Assembly (NCBI RefSeq): GCF_035083965.1
Contig: NC_089738.1
Coordinates: forward strand, 8,644,734 to 8,708,733
DNA length: 64,000 nucleotides
Source: Branchiostoma lanceolatum
Taxonomy: Eukaryota; Chordata; Leptocardii; Amphioxiformes; Branchiostomatidae
Reading direction: 5' to 3'
Numbering within the stretch: position 1 is the first letter of the stretch; each line of letters opens with the position of its first letter. Positions 11,345-28,800 of this stretch are shown here, piece after piece. The notes beneath the pieces were generated by a model. That model saw only the letters and a list, made by a program, of their open reading frames with translations, was not told the DNA's origin and ran no database searches. A program made the position numbers and the translations under genes.

Positions 11345-12055
11345 TTTTCAGTTTTTTTAATGTACACCAGTTTTCTAATTATATACCAGTTTTCTGATTG
11401 TATACCAGATTTCAGATTGTATAGCAGTTTTCAGATTGTATAGCAGTTTCAGATTGTATAAGAGGTTTCTAATTGTATACCAGTTTTCAGATTGTCTAGC
11501 AGTTTTCAAATTGTATAGTAGTTTTCAAACTGTATAGCAGTTTTCAGATTGTATACTGGCTTTCTGATTGCATGCCAGCTTTATTTTATCGTATACCATT
11601 TTTCTCATTGCATACCAGTTTTCTATTGTTAAGGAGTTTTCTGATTGTCTACTAGTTTTTTGTTTGTATACCAATGTGAATATTTTGACTATACCAATTT
11701 TCTGATTGTATACCAGTTTTCGAATTATATCCCAGTTCTTACATTGTATACCTCTTTGTACAGTATTTGAAAAAAAAATATGTACCAGTTTTGTGATTGA
11801 AAATCCCTTTGGATTAAATACAAGTCTTTTTTTTATTGTATGCCAATTTTTGATTGTATACCAGTTTTCCTACTGTATACCAGTTTCTGATTGTATACAA
11901 TTTCTTATTGTACACCATGTACCAGTAAACTTGTAAACTCCAGTTTTACCTTTGTATAATATTTTCTGAAAATTATGAGCCAGTTTTAGATTGTATACCA
12001 TTTTTTAAAAATTATATGCCAGTTTTATCTTTGCACAGCATTAAAAAAACATATA
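11345..12055. repeat. Degenerate GTATACCAGTTTTCTGATT minisatellite
   Basis: Around 35 imperfect units of 17-20 bp on the theme TTGTATACCAGTTTTCTGA follow directly after the end of the lectin gene. Units vary in length and differ at many positions, so the array is old. The small open frames inside it are not genes. Confidence 0.85.
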
Positions 12056-12807
12056 TACCAGCTCTACAGCCACATTGAATGGTTTGAACATCCACGGACA
12101 TCACATTACAAACATAGCTTGACGTGGACCATGTAGTTGCCTTCCTTTTGCCAGACGCAGTCAATAAACGACTTATTAGTTTGTGGAGGACGACAAGAAA
12201 TTTGGCGGCAGTTTGTAAGAGCAACAACCCTGATATAGGTCATCTAAAAAGTCTTTTTAAAAAATGAGGACCTTGCGCATGAAGCTCGTATTGGAACTTT
12301 ATTGCTAGGCCTACGGGAAACTTAGTCAATAGTTCAAGACGTTACTTATAATTTGTATTGCCCAAAAATTAACTAAAAGACTTTATGCTAAACGATTAAG
12401 TAGACGCCTGTTATATGTTTTTGTCAGAAGTGGCCCCGTGACACCACTTACAACAATCTTTATTAACACAACCGAAGTACAGCGACATTCGTTATAGGTC
12501 TACAACTACACATGCAAACAAACAACTGGATACAAAAGAGTTAACGTTATATAACGATGTTGAGTGGTCTTTCATTCGTATGTAAAAATATGAATTCATC
12601 AACGAACGAAAAAAACGACCGAAGGCCAGCAATTTACTTTTCGGAAATTGAATTCTGCTGTAGACAATCTGGCGGTCCGGGTGGTCAATTATTTTCCTGG
12701 TAAAATCCGAGGCTACTCATTCTGTTGTCCAAAGCTGTGAAGGGAGGCAGCATCTTACTCCAGCTCGGCTTCTTCTTAAGGTAAGCTACTTCTTGGGGAT
12801 GTCACTG

Positions 12808-13112
12808 TAGCCTAACTGCTGGTAGCAGCCTCATAGTTGAGCTCCTGGTTCCAATTAAGTGCTAACGGGGAGACCCGCCCCGGTTCGAATATCGGAATTA
12901 GGGCATCTCGGTTGGGACTGCACCCGTCATTTGGAAGGGACGTAAAATGTGGGTCCCGTGTTCGGGGAGATGCCTCAAGGCTCAACCACGTTAAAGGGTA
13001 GGGCTAGTATCCCCTCCCTGTAAAAATATACCCAGCTACTGAAACAGCCAGGAAACGTGCTGCCCTCGGTACTGGTGTACCACTGGACGCTACAAGGGTC
13101 TGAGCGAACGAA
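12808..13112 (+). mobile_element. SINE, family 2, copy 1
   Basis: Contains a box B-like CCCGGTTCGAATATC, the body TTGGGACTGCACCCGTC, GGGACGTAAAATG and CCCCTCCCTGTAAAAATATA, and ends with CTACTGAAACAGC and GGTCTGAGCGAACGAA. Reverse-oriented copies are at 31064-31321 and 51446-51681, and all three share these blocks in order. Confidence 0.75.
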
Positions 13113-13523
13113 CCTGAGTCCATGTGCAACAACATTTGGTGACCATAAGAGAGAGAAAGTGAGAAATGCTGGACAAGGAAAAACGTTAACCGATACAGCA
13201 AACGGATGAAAATGCAGGAGAATTAGAAAAGTAACTTTTGGCGCGGACTTTCTACTGCAGGAGAATCGTTCTATAGTAGAAACTTTGTACTAGTATACCT
13301 TTTTGCTTGAATAAGGAAGTGCTTACAGTGCTTTTATCGCAATCTCCATATTTCGTGCTATAGAACACGAAACATTGTTCAGAATTGTTCTCTTTGATTG
13401 AGAGGTCAGTAAAACAGTTGCGATTGTGAGTCTGCATATGTTATTCTGCGCTTTTTAGATCACAATTCAAAACAACACATTTTTGTACGTGTGTGCGTTT
13501 TATGAATTATGTATTGGTGTCAG

Positions 13524-13717
13524 GGCCTTCGAATGGATGGCTATATGGTACAGACATTATTACACAACGTCCATTTGCGCAAGTGCCCAGGGACTCAGGT
13601 AGAGGTACGTACCAGCCAATTAACCACTCATTTCGTAACTGCGCTATCACAGGGAGCGTCACCACAGGCACAGCGGCGTACGTCTGACTCTGGTGAAGGT
13701 TGTGTTGTAAGGTACAA
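13524..13717 (+). other. Possible 5' UTR exon of the LRR receptor gene
   Basis: The stretch is bounded by GTGTCAG and by a GTAAGT donor at 13718. A good acceptor (TTATTTATTTTTCAG) at 14250 would join it to the exon holding the receptor ATG. No conserved protein is read across it. It is a splice-site inference only, and the sequence between 12060 and 14600 otherwise shows just the SINE. Confidence 0.25.
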
Positions 13718-14655
13718 GTAAGTGCTTGGTTTTCTTGTTCTCTAAAGAAATCTTCCTTATACATCTCTCTTACTAAAAGCCCAGATGTACTAGTATGTGT
13801 TAAACTGTATGAAGTATGTTATTCACTTATAAGGACGCGCTCGGGGTGCCTTAGGTTGTGATATATCGAGAAAAAATAAAGAGCAGGCAGTATGGATCAG
13901 CGAACTTGAGTCCAGAAGTATAAGTAGAAATGTGTGAACCATGATGAGGCCTTATAAAGTCAACACGCAGTCATATTTCACAACGAAATTAAATTCTGTA
14001 TAAGAAGCTTTGATTTAGAAAAGACATGCAAAGTTTGTAAATAGAAAGGCAAAGATAAACATGCGATACGTTTTTGTCTTGTCAGATCAATACAGTCAGT
14101 ACAATGATATTTTATGATGTGGCAGAGGAGTTTTGGGGTGTTATAGAAATACCTTTTTTTTTAAATCAAGTTGTTTGTGCCTTTGCTTTATTTCTCAAGA
14201 TAGCACAATACTTCGATGATGTTTGTGGACATTAATTATTTATTTTTCAGCGGTTCAACGCGAGTGTGCTAAAGAAGAATCGTTCTGTGTGGTATAGCGC
14301 TAGCAGTGGCCATAGAGTCGTAGTGAACACTGCAATCACTTTCAATTCAACTAGAGGATAGAAACAGCAATCTTAGCTCACTTGTATGTTCATTGACTGA
14401 ATACAATTAATATTAGCCCACTGTAAAGAGAGTAGAGATATTTGTTTTTATAGTCTAGATATTTGCTCAAGCGAAGTACAGAAATTGCACACTGACTTTA
14501 CCATTCGAAGTGAGAATAGTGGCAAAAAGTGTTGATCTTATTAGCAGAATTAGAATTAATAGGTACTAAAATACATACCTAGATTATTCACCTACATTCC
14601 ACAATTGATCCTTAACTCCGCGAAATCGTTTGTCCAGACTGTCAATCATCCCAAC

Positions 14656-16260
14656 ATGGCTTACCAAAACAACCAAATTCGACTTCTGAAATCGCCTCGA
14701 TTGTTCGTAGCATTGGTTTTGATTCTTGTCCCTGTAAACATAGCAGATAATTTGAAGACACTGGACATGCATGTTCTCTCAGAACTACAACTCCTAGAGT
14801 GTGACATCACAGGTTTTCATGGTCTCATCACGATATCGTGTGACGGCAAAGGGTTGACGAGCGTACCTGAACGATTGGCGCCAAAATCACTCTTCGAATT
14901 GGCGCTTCCCAATAACGCGCTAACAACCTTCCCATGCATGGCCTTGCCATATCTGAACAGACTGAAGCTTAGAAATAACAAAATCGCCTATTTTCCGTGG
15001 AAATGTCTCAAGAACATCCCGAGTTTGGTGCATCTAGACTTGTCGCATAATCAAATTTTCTGTGTCAGCCTCCTTTCCGTGAAGTCCTACATGCTGCATT
15101 TGCAAATGATTGACATCTCTCACAACAACCTGACGACTTTGTCTCTGTGTGACATTGGCTTTGATCAATCAAATACCGTATCATACGACGCCATAATAGG
15201 GGGGAATCCTTTCCACTGTGACTGTAAAATAGCTTGGATCATTGACATCGCAATAACGACTGAAATGTGTCGATATGACAGTTCAGAAGCTTGTGAAGAC
15301 TACTACAAGAGACTTTCTCTGGCAGTGGCGATGTCTAAAAACCAGTCTCTATTCAAGTGCAGTTCACCTCCCGACCTACAGGGGGCAGAGCTGCATAAAC
15401 TAGATGTTTCCAAGTGCTTGTCTTGGAATGAGACAGGCCGAAATGAATCCTATGAAAAACAGAATACTTGTTCTCTAGATCGCTCCTGTCCAAATAAAAG
15501 TCCAGATCCTCTTTTCTCGGACGTCCTCACTTCGTCCTTGTTGCCACCAACAACTATTTCTAGTTGGGAAACGCTTTCGACAATAGTGACATATGCTGAA
15601 ATACATACTGGTAGTATGCCCCCAAAGGTGACAGATACTTACAGTACCAAGGTCTTCCGCCAGGTGGCGTCTTCGACAGCAAAGTTTGAACCAACCGAGG
15701 AGGTTGAAAAGATATCTCTTGAACAAACTTCAGAGAAATTGTACAGTGAGCACTCTGAGAAAGTGCAGGAGGTTGAAAAGACGTCTCTTGAACAAACTTC
15801 AGAGAAAGCGTACAGTGAACACTCTGAGAAAGTGACCAAAGTGTCACAGACTATTGCTAAGTCATCTCCAGAACCCAGTATCACAGCAATGTCAGGATGG
15901 ATACTGACAATTGTGGTTATTGGAGTGATAATTGTGGTCTGTAGTGTGCTCTCAGTTGTGTATTCAGTTATTGTCAGGAACCAATCCAACATGGCTACTG
16001 GCCAAGCTAACATTAACCAGCATGCGCAGCCTTATAATCAGGAAATATCTTCTAATGGTTTGAAATCAGACTCAGATTCCAACGCCATATACGGAAGCAT
16101 TCCCGACAATGCTGAACCATACGCTATGTCGTCGTATGTTTTCGACGTACCTCAGTACAATATGGCAGAGATTCAAACGAGTGGTAAAGTCTGGTGTGAG
16201 ATAAAAAAAGACATTGGCAGTCAAGATACTGAGGATATAGAACATATCTATGAAAATTGA
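14656..16260 (+). CDS. Leucine-rich-repeat single-pass membrane receptor, intronless CDS
   Basis: One open frame of 534 residues. The ATG at 14656 is chosen because the frame upstream has no ATG, because A at -3 and G at +4 fit a Kozak context, and because it is followed by a signal peptide (residues 1-31, core LFVALVLILVPVNIA). The order is: LRR N-cap with Cys49 and Cys62; about four LRRs, residues 79-164 (for example LVHLDLSHNQI, LQMIDISHNNL); LRR C-cap from NPFHCDCKIAWI with Cys 188, 190, 205, 213 and 235; a Ser/Thr-rich stalk holding a 23-residue tandem duplication (349-371 and 372-394, EVEKxSLEQTSEK); a membrane span at about 415-439 (WILTIVVIGVIIVVCSVLSV); and a tail with Tyr at 461, 479, 489, 494, 501 and 532 that could be phosphorylated and bind SH2 proteins. 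No TIR or kinase domain is present. It lies convergent to the Rag gene. The layout is that of the large lancelet LRR receptor repertoire; I cannot name an orthologue. Confidence 0.85.
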   Translation: MAYQNNQIRLLKSPRLFVALVLILVPVNIADNLKTLDMHVLSELQLLECDITGFHGLITISCDGKGLTSVPERLAPKSLFELALPNNALTTFPCMALPYLNRLKLRNNKIAYFPWKCLKNIPSLVHLDLSHNQIFCVSLLSVKSYMLHLQMIDISHNNLTTLSLCDIGFDQSNTVSYDAIIGGNPFHCDCKIAWIIDIAITTEMCRYDSSEACEDYYKRLSLAVAMSKNQSLFKCSSPPDLQGAELHKLDVSKCLSWNETGRNESYEKQNTCSLDRSCPNKSPDPLFSDVLTSSLLPPTTISSWETLSTIVTYAEIHTGSMPPKVTDTYSTKVFRQVASSTAKFEPTEEVEKISLEQTSEKLYSEHSEKVQEVEKTSLEQTSEKAYSEHSEKVTKVSQTIAKSSPEPSITAMSGWILTIVVIGVIIVVCSVLSVVYSVIVRNQSNMATGQANINQHAQPYNQEISSNGLKSDSDSNAIYGSIPDNAEPYAMSSYVFDVPQYNMAEIQTSGKVWCEIKKDIGSQDTEDIEHIYEN

Positions 16261-16546
16261 GAAGTTGATGATTACTGAAAAGATGATGTGACAGAGCCTT
16301 AAGCCACATCTTATATGGAAGATATGGTTTCTTATTACTGTGAAGATTATATTAACCACTTGTCACCCAAGGGGTTCATCAGTAGGTCACTTATTTTGTC
16401 ATAGTTTGTAGCCAAGAGTGACATTGACTTATCACTTGAAGTATCATTGAAATTGTGTGACACTTGAATGCAATGGATATACTTGAATGTGTTTTTTGAT
16501 TATAAAGTCCTCTTTAGTCACTCTCATGCATCTGTACTGTAGTATG

Positions 16547-16552
16547 AATAAA
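16547..16552 (+). terminator. Likely polyadenylation signal of the LRR gene
   Basis: AATAAA in TATGAATAAATATTC, about 290 bases after the stop codon. Confidence 0.5.
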
Positions 16553-16559
16553 TATTCAC

Positions 16560-18480
16560 CTCAACAATACAAATGAAGTTACAAACAGGATTCTTACAAC
16601 TCATATTATCACTACTATCTTAGTGGTATTGACTTTCAACGTGACATGTACTTTGTGGCTACAGAAATAGACGAACTTGTATATATTATGATATGTTACT
16701 AACATTAAAATCACCACTAACTTCACTTAATTATCTTTGTAATCAAGTTTATTCTATTTTGTGTAAACACGATGAACTTTGAATGATAGAAAGATACATG
16801 TATTGCTATAGAATATACATTTGTACTTAGTAAACATATTTTAGTTTTATCATGCTTGAAATTGGAATTATATGTTGTTAACATATATCCTCATTTTAAT
16901 TTTGTAGCCGTGTGTTCTATGTAGCAAAAGAAGGGATGAAACTTATTGAAAATCAAAGCATTTTATTATGTTATATCCTACATACATGTAACAACTGTTC
17001 TAACCATCAGTAGGTATAGCTGCCCTCAACATTGTCCACTTTGTTTCCAAACAATTTTGACAGCAACCGTATAATGTTAATATAAATTCTTTTGTGACAC
17101 GAAACTATATTGCAAAAAAAAAGCAAAGCTAAAAAAAGTACATTTCCTTCTGGACAAAAAATTCCAGAATAAAGAATTTGAGTTATCAATTAGTATATTT
17201 CCAAGTTTGTTTAATGTTTTCACATTTCAATGTCAAGCAATGGTCAACTTTAGCCACTTTAAGAACCTTCCTGTAAATGCATACAAACATTTTTTCAGTT
17301 CCCTTTTCTGACTAATAAAAATCACCAATGTCATCATTATCTTTCTCCTTTTTCACATTTCTAGACCAATATGCTGAATAGTTTCAAAGAAGTGCAACAT
17401 GCATTTTAACCTATACAGTGGTGTTCCCCCTTAACCCTCATACCCCCGAGCACCAATGTAAACTGCACACATGGACCACATTGGGAAGTTAAAGGTTAAA
17501 TGTGGCAATGCTCTTGCATGATCAGTACATAAAATATTGTAAAGCAAAGCGTCTTTTCTTGAACATTGACAATGCAATAATGTACAGCTAGCAGAGTTCT
17601 AATAGAAAGCGTGAAATATCAACAGTCTTTGTGCAAGATAGCAAGTCTTGCATTGGTCAATATAAGATATTAAGCTGTAAAGTTTACGAAAAAATTCAAA
17701 ATCTCTGACAGGACTCTAAACTTCAATAGAATATATCATAAAGGAACATGATTTTCTCTAAACTTCAATATAATATCATAAAGGGGCATGATCATAGTTC
17801 AAGAAAGTTTGATAACTACCTAATACATGGCATTGTTTATGTTTTCATGGCCAGACATTGAGAAAAGCTTTTAAATTCTCACACGATCCCCCTGCCTAGC
17901 CCTTCATATAGAATGTCTCCTCCCCTGAGGCTTCGCCAAAAAGTACAATGTAACTTTGAACTGGTGATATGGTTATGTGTGTTCAGGGTATACATACTAT
18001 ACAGTATCACTATACAGTCAAACCTGTGCAAGTGACCACCTCTACATAAGGACCACCTGGCAAATGTGACCACTTTTTTGGAGGTCCCTTAGATAATTTG
18101 TCCCATTGACACAAATACTAAGAATCCTGTCTATAGTGACCGCCTGTCCACATAGACCACATGTTATCAGTCCCCTGGATGGTCTTCTTGGGCAGGTTTG
18201 ACTGTATTACATGTAGCTTGATGTCCACATATGTGGCTGTAACAGCCTTAAATGGCTACAACTGACACAGAGGTAGAAACAAATTTAAAGGGCAAGTTAT
18301 TTACAGGGTAAGCAGAATAGTACTGGTGAACATCATTGATTCTACCTCCAGTCATATCAAAAACTTCATAACACACTGTATGGTGGAAAAATGTTCATGT
18401 ACATTGTTCACATGGAGATCTTGTACACTTCATGTCTTGTTTACTTGTATGCATCATATTGTTGTTGTTGTTGTTCCCCA
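16560..18480. other. Convergent intergenic / 3' UTR region
   Basis: AT-rich sequence between the LRR receptor and Rag stop codons. It holds one MITE (18015-18204). Part must be the 3' UTR of the minus-strand Rag gene. AATAAA read on the minus strand is present near 16965, but its use is unproven. No further gene is seen. Confidence 0.45.
18015..18204. mobile_element. CAGTCAAACCTG MITE, copy 1 (most intact)
   Basis: It starts CAGTCAAACCTGTGCAAGTG and ends GGCAGGTTTGACTG, so the termini are inverted repeats, flanked on both sides by TA. The inside carries the GTGACCACC, AAGGACCACCTGG and CCCTTAGATAATTT blocks shared with 27073-27251, 27829-28019 and 34431-34625. A TA target suggests a mariner-type non-autonomous element. 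Confidence 0.8.
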
Positions 18481-18481
18481 T

Positions 18482-24648
<6,167 letters not shown>

Positions 24649-25376
24649 CCTGTCTGTTGTCTCGGTCCTCTGTACGGCCTGGAAAATCTTTTCTCGTCGA
24701 GGAGAAAGTCACGGGGGTAAATTTTGGCGTCTTCCACCTCGGTCTCTGCCACGGTCCTGTGACGACTATCATGTGATAGGTGGACTGGTCCACTTACTCT
24801 CCAAGCAGATATGGGGTCTATTTTTTGTTTCACGCGTGTTTTGTGGCACATTGCACGCCGTTCTGGTGATAATCGGTCCTCTCATAGATAAACAAAAAAA
24901 GTAAAAATATCGATAACTAGAAATATGTACAATTTTGGGCAAAAAAGCTTGTATAATAAACTACATCTGCTTTGATCATTAGGTTCAACTGTTCAAGTGG
25001 TCAAAATGGAATCCCCTATAAACAGAATGGACTACGCCATGTATTCTCGTGCTCAGAGTGCTTTCTCATAAAGATTTGTTAATGTATGAATTTGAGCAGA
25101 AAATAGAAAAGTAAAGTATACTTTTTATAAGTTTGATACGTAGAACTAAGTAATGATGTAGTAAATTTTTCAAAATCTCTGTACATTAATGATATATATG
25201 TGAAGCAAGATTTGAGCAGTCTGGGAACGACGTTATGCAAATAAGGAACCGATCGAGGACGGTTCAAATTTTGCCCGCTTGGTGTCAAAACAAAACAACA
25301 AGTCGTCTGTAGTTTTGTTAGATGGCATTTTTCATATATTTTTCAAGGCAAAGTGTCCCGAAGAAGCCGTTGTAAG
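24649..25376. promoter_or_regulatory. Shared upstream region of the divergent Rag and centrobin genes
   Basis: The Rag ATG (minus, 24648) and the putative first centrobin exon (ending 25376 at GTAAG) face away from each other across about 0.7 kb, so both promoters must lie here. An octamer-like TTATGCAAATAAGG is at about 25233. No TATA box was identified. The exon ending at 25376 carries a 17-codon upstream open frame (25322-25375). Promoter placement is inference. Confidence 0.45.
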
Positions 25377-25731
25377 GTAAGAAATATTCCACGTTCGCTA
25401 AAAAGTATCAGCAACTCAGTAATTACGTCTAAATCGCGCAAGGTTTTCAGTGTTTAGTTGGGGAGGGGGGTGGACTAAGGTATGCTTCGCTAAAATTCAA
25501 CGGGAACATAACAAATTTGGAAAAACTGTATGAAAAAAAAACCCGCAACGGTAGCACTTCATTCTGAGTACCGGCTGTCAGAAAGAAATTGTTTTCTTCT
25601 TTCGTTTCTCCAATTTGTAGATATCTGACTTGAGTTTGTTTTTGTAACGTCCTTTCGCTTTTTTCAACTGTGTTACCCTAAGTAACCATAACTAACCAAG
25701 TAATCATAACAGACCATAACTAAGTAACCAT

Positions 25732-25863
25732 TATTCTCCAAGCAGAGGCTTCGATCGAGAGGGGTAGTTTTGTCCGGGATTTTAACGTTCCTCTCCTCTA
25801 GAGGAACGTTAAAATCCCGGACAAAACTACCCCTCTCGATCGAAGCCTCTGCTTGGAGAATAG
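25732..25863. mobile_element. Foldback element with 62-bp perfect arms
   Basis: Left arm 25732-25793 and right arm 25801-25862 are perfect reverse complements with a 7-nt loop, flanked by the 8-bp direct repeat GTAACCAT (25724-25731 and 25864-25871). The 8-bp duplication fits a hAT-type non-autonomous element. It ends 22 nt before the acceptor of the first centrobin coding exon. Confidence 0.85.
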
Positions 25864-25885
25864 GTAACCATAACTTGTATTGTAG

Positions 25886-28800
25886 GGAGCAGTACAAAGG
25901 ACTCAAGCACAAATGGAAGCCATATATCTTGCTAATGAGATTAATTACGCCAAAAAGCAATTACTCAAACAACTGGATGGATATGATTTTGGAAACGGTC
26001 AGACGTTTCAAGTAGCATCCACTACTAGAGCTGTGTACCGGTACACTGTACCGATACAGTACCGGGTACAATCAATTAGGTACAGGTCCAAAATACCTGA
26101 CCCTGCTGTATTGGGTACTGGACCTAACTCAGGGGATGGCCACTTTGACAGATAAAATCACTATGAAATTACCGTGGCAGTGCTCTAAAGGGACTCTAAA
26201 GCACAGAAAACACATTTGCATGGCTGGAGTCAAATTTTCATCTGTGTTTTCATAAAAATAATACCTAGCACAATCAAATATTATGTTTTTACCAGTTCAA
26301 ACATGCTTTTATCCTTATTGAAAATCTAGCATTTTCCAAACAAGTAGTTTAGGTACAGGTTCAGGTCCGGACCTGTACCTAAACCCGTGTATCTGTACCT
26401 GTACCTGTACCTAAAATTTATTTAGGTACACAGCTCTATCCACTACTTTTCGTCAGTGACTGTGAGCAAGATCAGTTGAACAGCAGGTTTATAACCACGA
26501 ACAAGAATTGATATGCCACGAACATTAATTAGCTTTATTATGGTGAAACCACCTAACCCATTGACAAGATTGCAAATGGGCCATTCCAAAAAAACAAAAA
26601 CATAGAGGGGCGACGACCCCTAAATCCTGAGTCCTTGAGTCCTGACTACTTCATCCCCCTAAGTCCTAGAGTCCTACGGATTTCAAACCCACTAAGTCCT
26701 AGCTACTACGTATACTAGTGCTACTGTGCTAATATATATCAGAGTGAGTCCAGTCCTATACCTACTGTATGTCATCCACCCCCTCTATTTCTATTTTTTT
26801 GGAATGGCCCAATGGATTGCAACAAATTGAGCCACAGCGCCACTACTAAATTGTCATTTTTTTGTATTCTTTGTTTCAGGATAATCTAACAGAATCAGAG
26901 ATGGCAGCGTTGTCTGTTGATGATGATGACATGATGAGCGGAGTGGGGCCTCTCAGTAGTGTACCCAGCTCTCCTGCTGCTCCTCATCACTTCAGCAGCC
27001 CCGCACAACAACAACAACAACAACAACATGGGAGAAAACAACAACAACGTGCAGGTACATACTATAATGATAGGAAAACTTGTACTAGTGACCACCTTTA
27101 CATAAGGACCACCTGGCCAATGTGAACACCATTTGGTGGTCCCTTAGATAATTTTTTTCCATTGACACACATCAATACTATAGTGACCACCTGATCACGT
27201 AGACCAGATTTTGTCAGTCCCCTGGGTGGTTTTCTTGGGCTGTTTTGACTGTACCATCTGTTTTCTGTCTTGCAAGTTGAAAGTTTGTAACATTTTTCGG
27301 AAAAGATTGCCACCAATATAGCATGTAATCTATGTTGCAATCAGGGTATTGGCTAGCTATGCATCGGTGCGTCTTTTGGATGCCCTACAATAAAAATAAG
27401 AAATGAAATTAGAACTTAGAAGCCCACTTTTGCAGCTGGACGCCCAAAGGACCCCCTGTTTCCCTGGTAAATACATTCATATTTTACTTGCAGTGTCAAG
27501 TTGTTTTTTCATCCTATATCATATTTCATCCGATATCATCATGTATTGTAATTTGTATGTGTTCACAGCTGAGAGTCTGAGCCCCATCACCACAAACACT
27601 GGTCTGAGTCTGAGTCCCACTGTCACTGTGGTGTCCACAGCCACCAGTCAGTCTGCGCGCTACCCACATGTAGAGTCATTCCTGTCTTCATCCGAAACTC
27701 CCACCACTTTCATCAGAGAGATGGAAGGGGTGAGGAACAGTCTACAGAACATGCTGAAGTTGGGCCAGGCTATGGCAGGTTAGTTTTACATATAGGATTG
27801 TGCAGTCAAGTTGTAGTCAATGTGATTACAGTCAAACTTGTATAAGTGACCACCTCTACATAAGGACCTCCTACCCAATGTGACCACTTTTGGTGGCCCC
27901 TTGCATAATCATTCCCATTGACTCAAGCATTAGGATTCCTTTGACTATTGTGACCACCTGTCTGCATAAAACCAGATTTTTTCAGTCTTCTGAGAGGTCT
28001 TCTTTAACAGTTTTGACTGTACATTCTGGTCAGTCTGTTACGATTTGACCCAAGTTTGGTTTTTGTTCCAATATGTTGCTATCCCTGTTAAACCTCCTTG
28101 TCCCTATGTGTCCTACCAGTAATGACTATAGTCGATCCACACAATTATATTACTAGTATATGTTTACCCTTGTCAGGGCTCAAAATAGTGGGTGCATGTG
28201 CACCTGTGTGCACCCAAAATTGAAGCTGTGACTGTGGGTGCATCAGTGCACCTAGATATTTTTGTAGACAGTCTGACTATAGGGTAGAGGTACTATTGTA
28301 CACTGAGTGTTACTGGTATACAAAACATTCATTTTTGTCCCCTCAGATAGAGACAGTTTTGAGCGAACGGAAGGTCTAGGTCTCGCCCTGCTGACAGCTG
28401 ACAGACATGACAGGAAAGAGTTAGATGAGTCATTCAGCAGCACTACAACCACACAACTCTTAACGTAAGGGAGCCGTGTGTTCTGTTTTCAGTAGTGAAT
28501 TATAAGTGAGTGACTGACTGACTGAATGTGTGAGTGACTTTGAGTGACTGACTAAATGTGTGAGTGACTGTGAGTGACTGACTAAATGTGTGAGTGACTG
28601 ACTAAATGTGTGAGTGACTGTGTGACTGAGTGACTGAATGTGTGAGTGACTAAGTGAGCGACTGAATATGTGTGAGTGACTAAGCGAGTGAGTGACTGAG
28701 TGACTGTGTGAGTGAGCAAGTGAGTGACTGTGAGTGAGTAACTGACTGATCATGACTGACTCAGTGACTGACTGAATGAGTAGAGTAATGTATTTTAAAC

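Noticed and set aside
14605-14655. Longer N-terminus for the LRR receptor
   Set aside because: The frame upstream of 14656 has no ATG (it opens at TTG), and the signal peptide fits the 14656 start.
28460-28753. Minus-strand Ser/His/Leu-rich frame
   Set aside because: It is produced by the GTGAGTGACTGA minisatellite in a centrobin intron.
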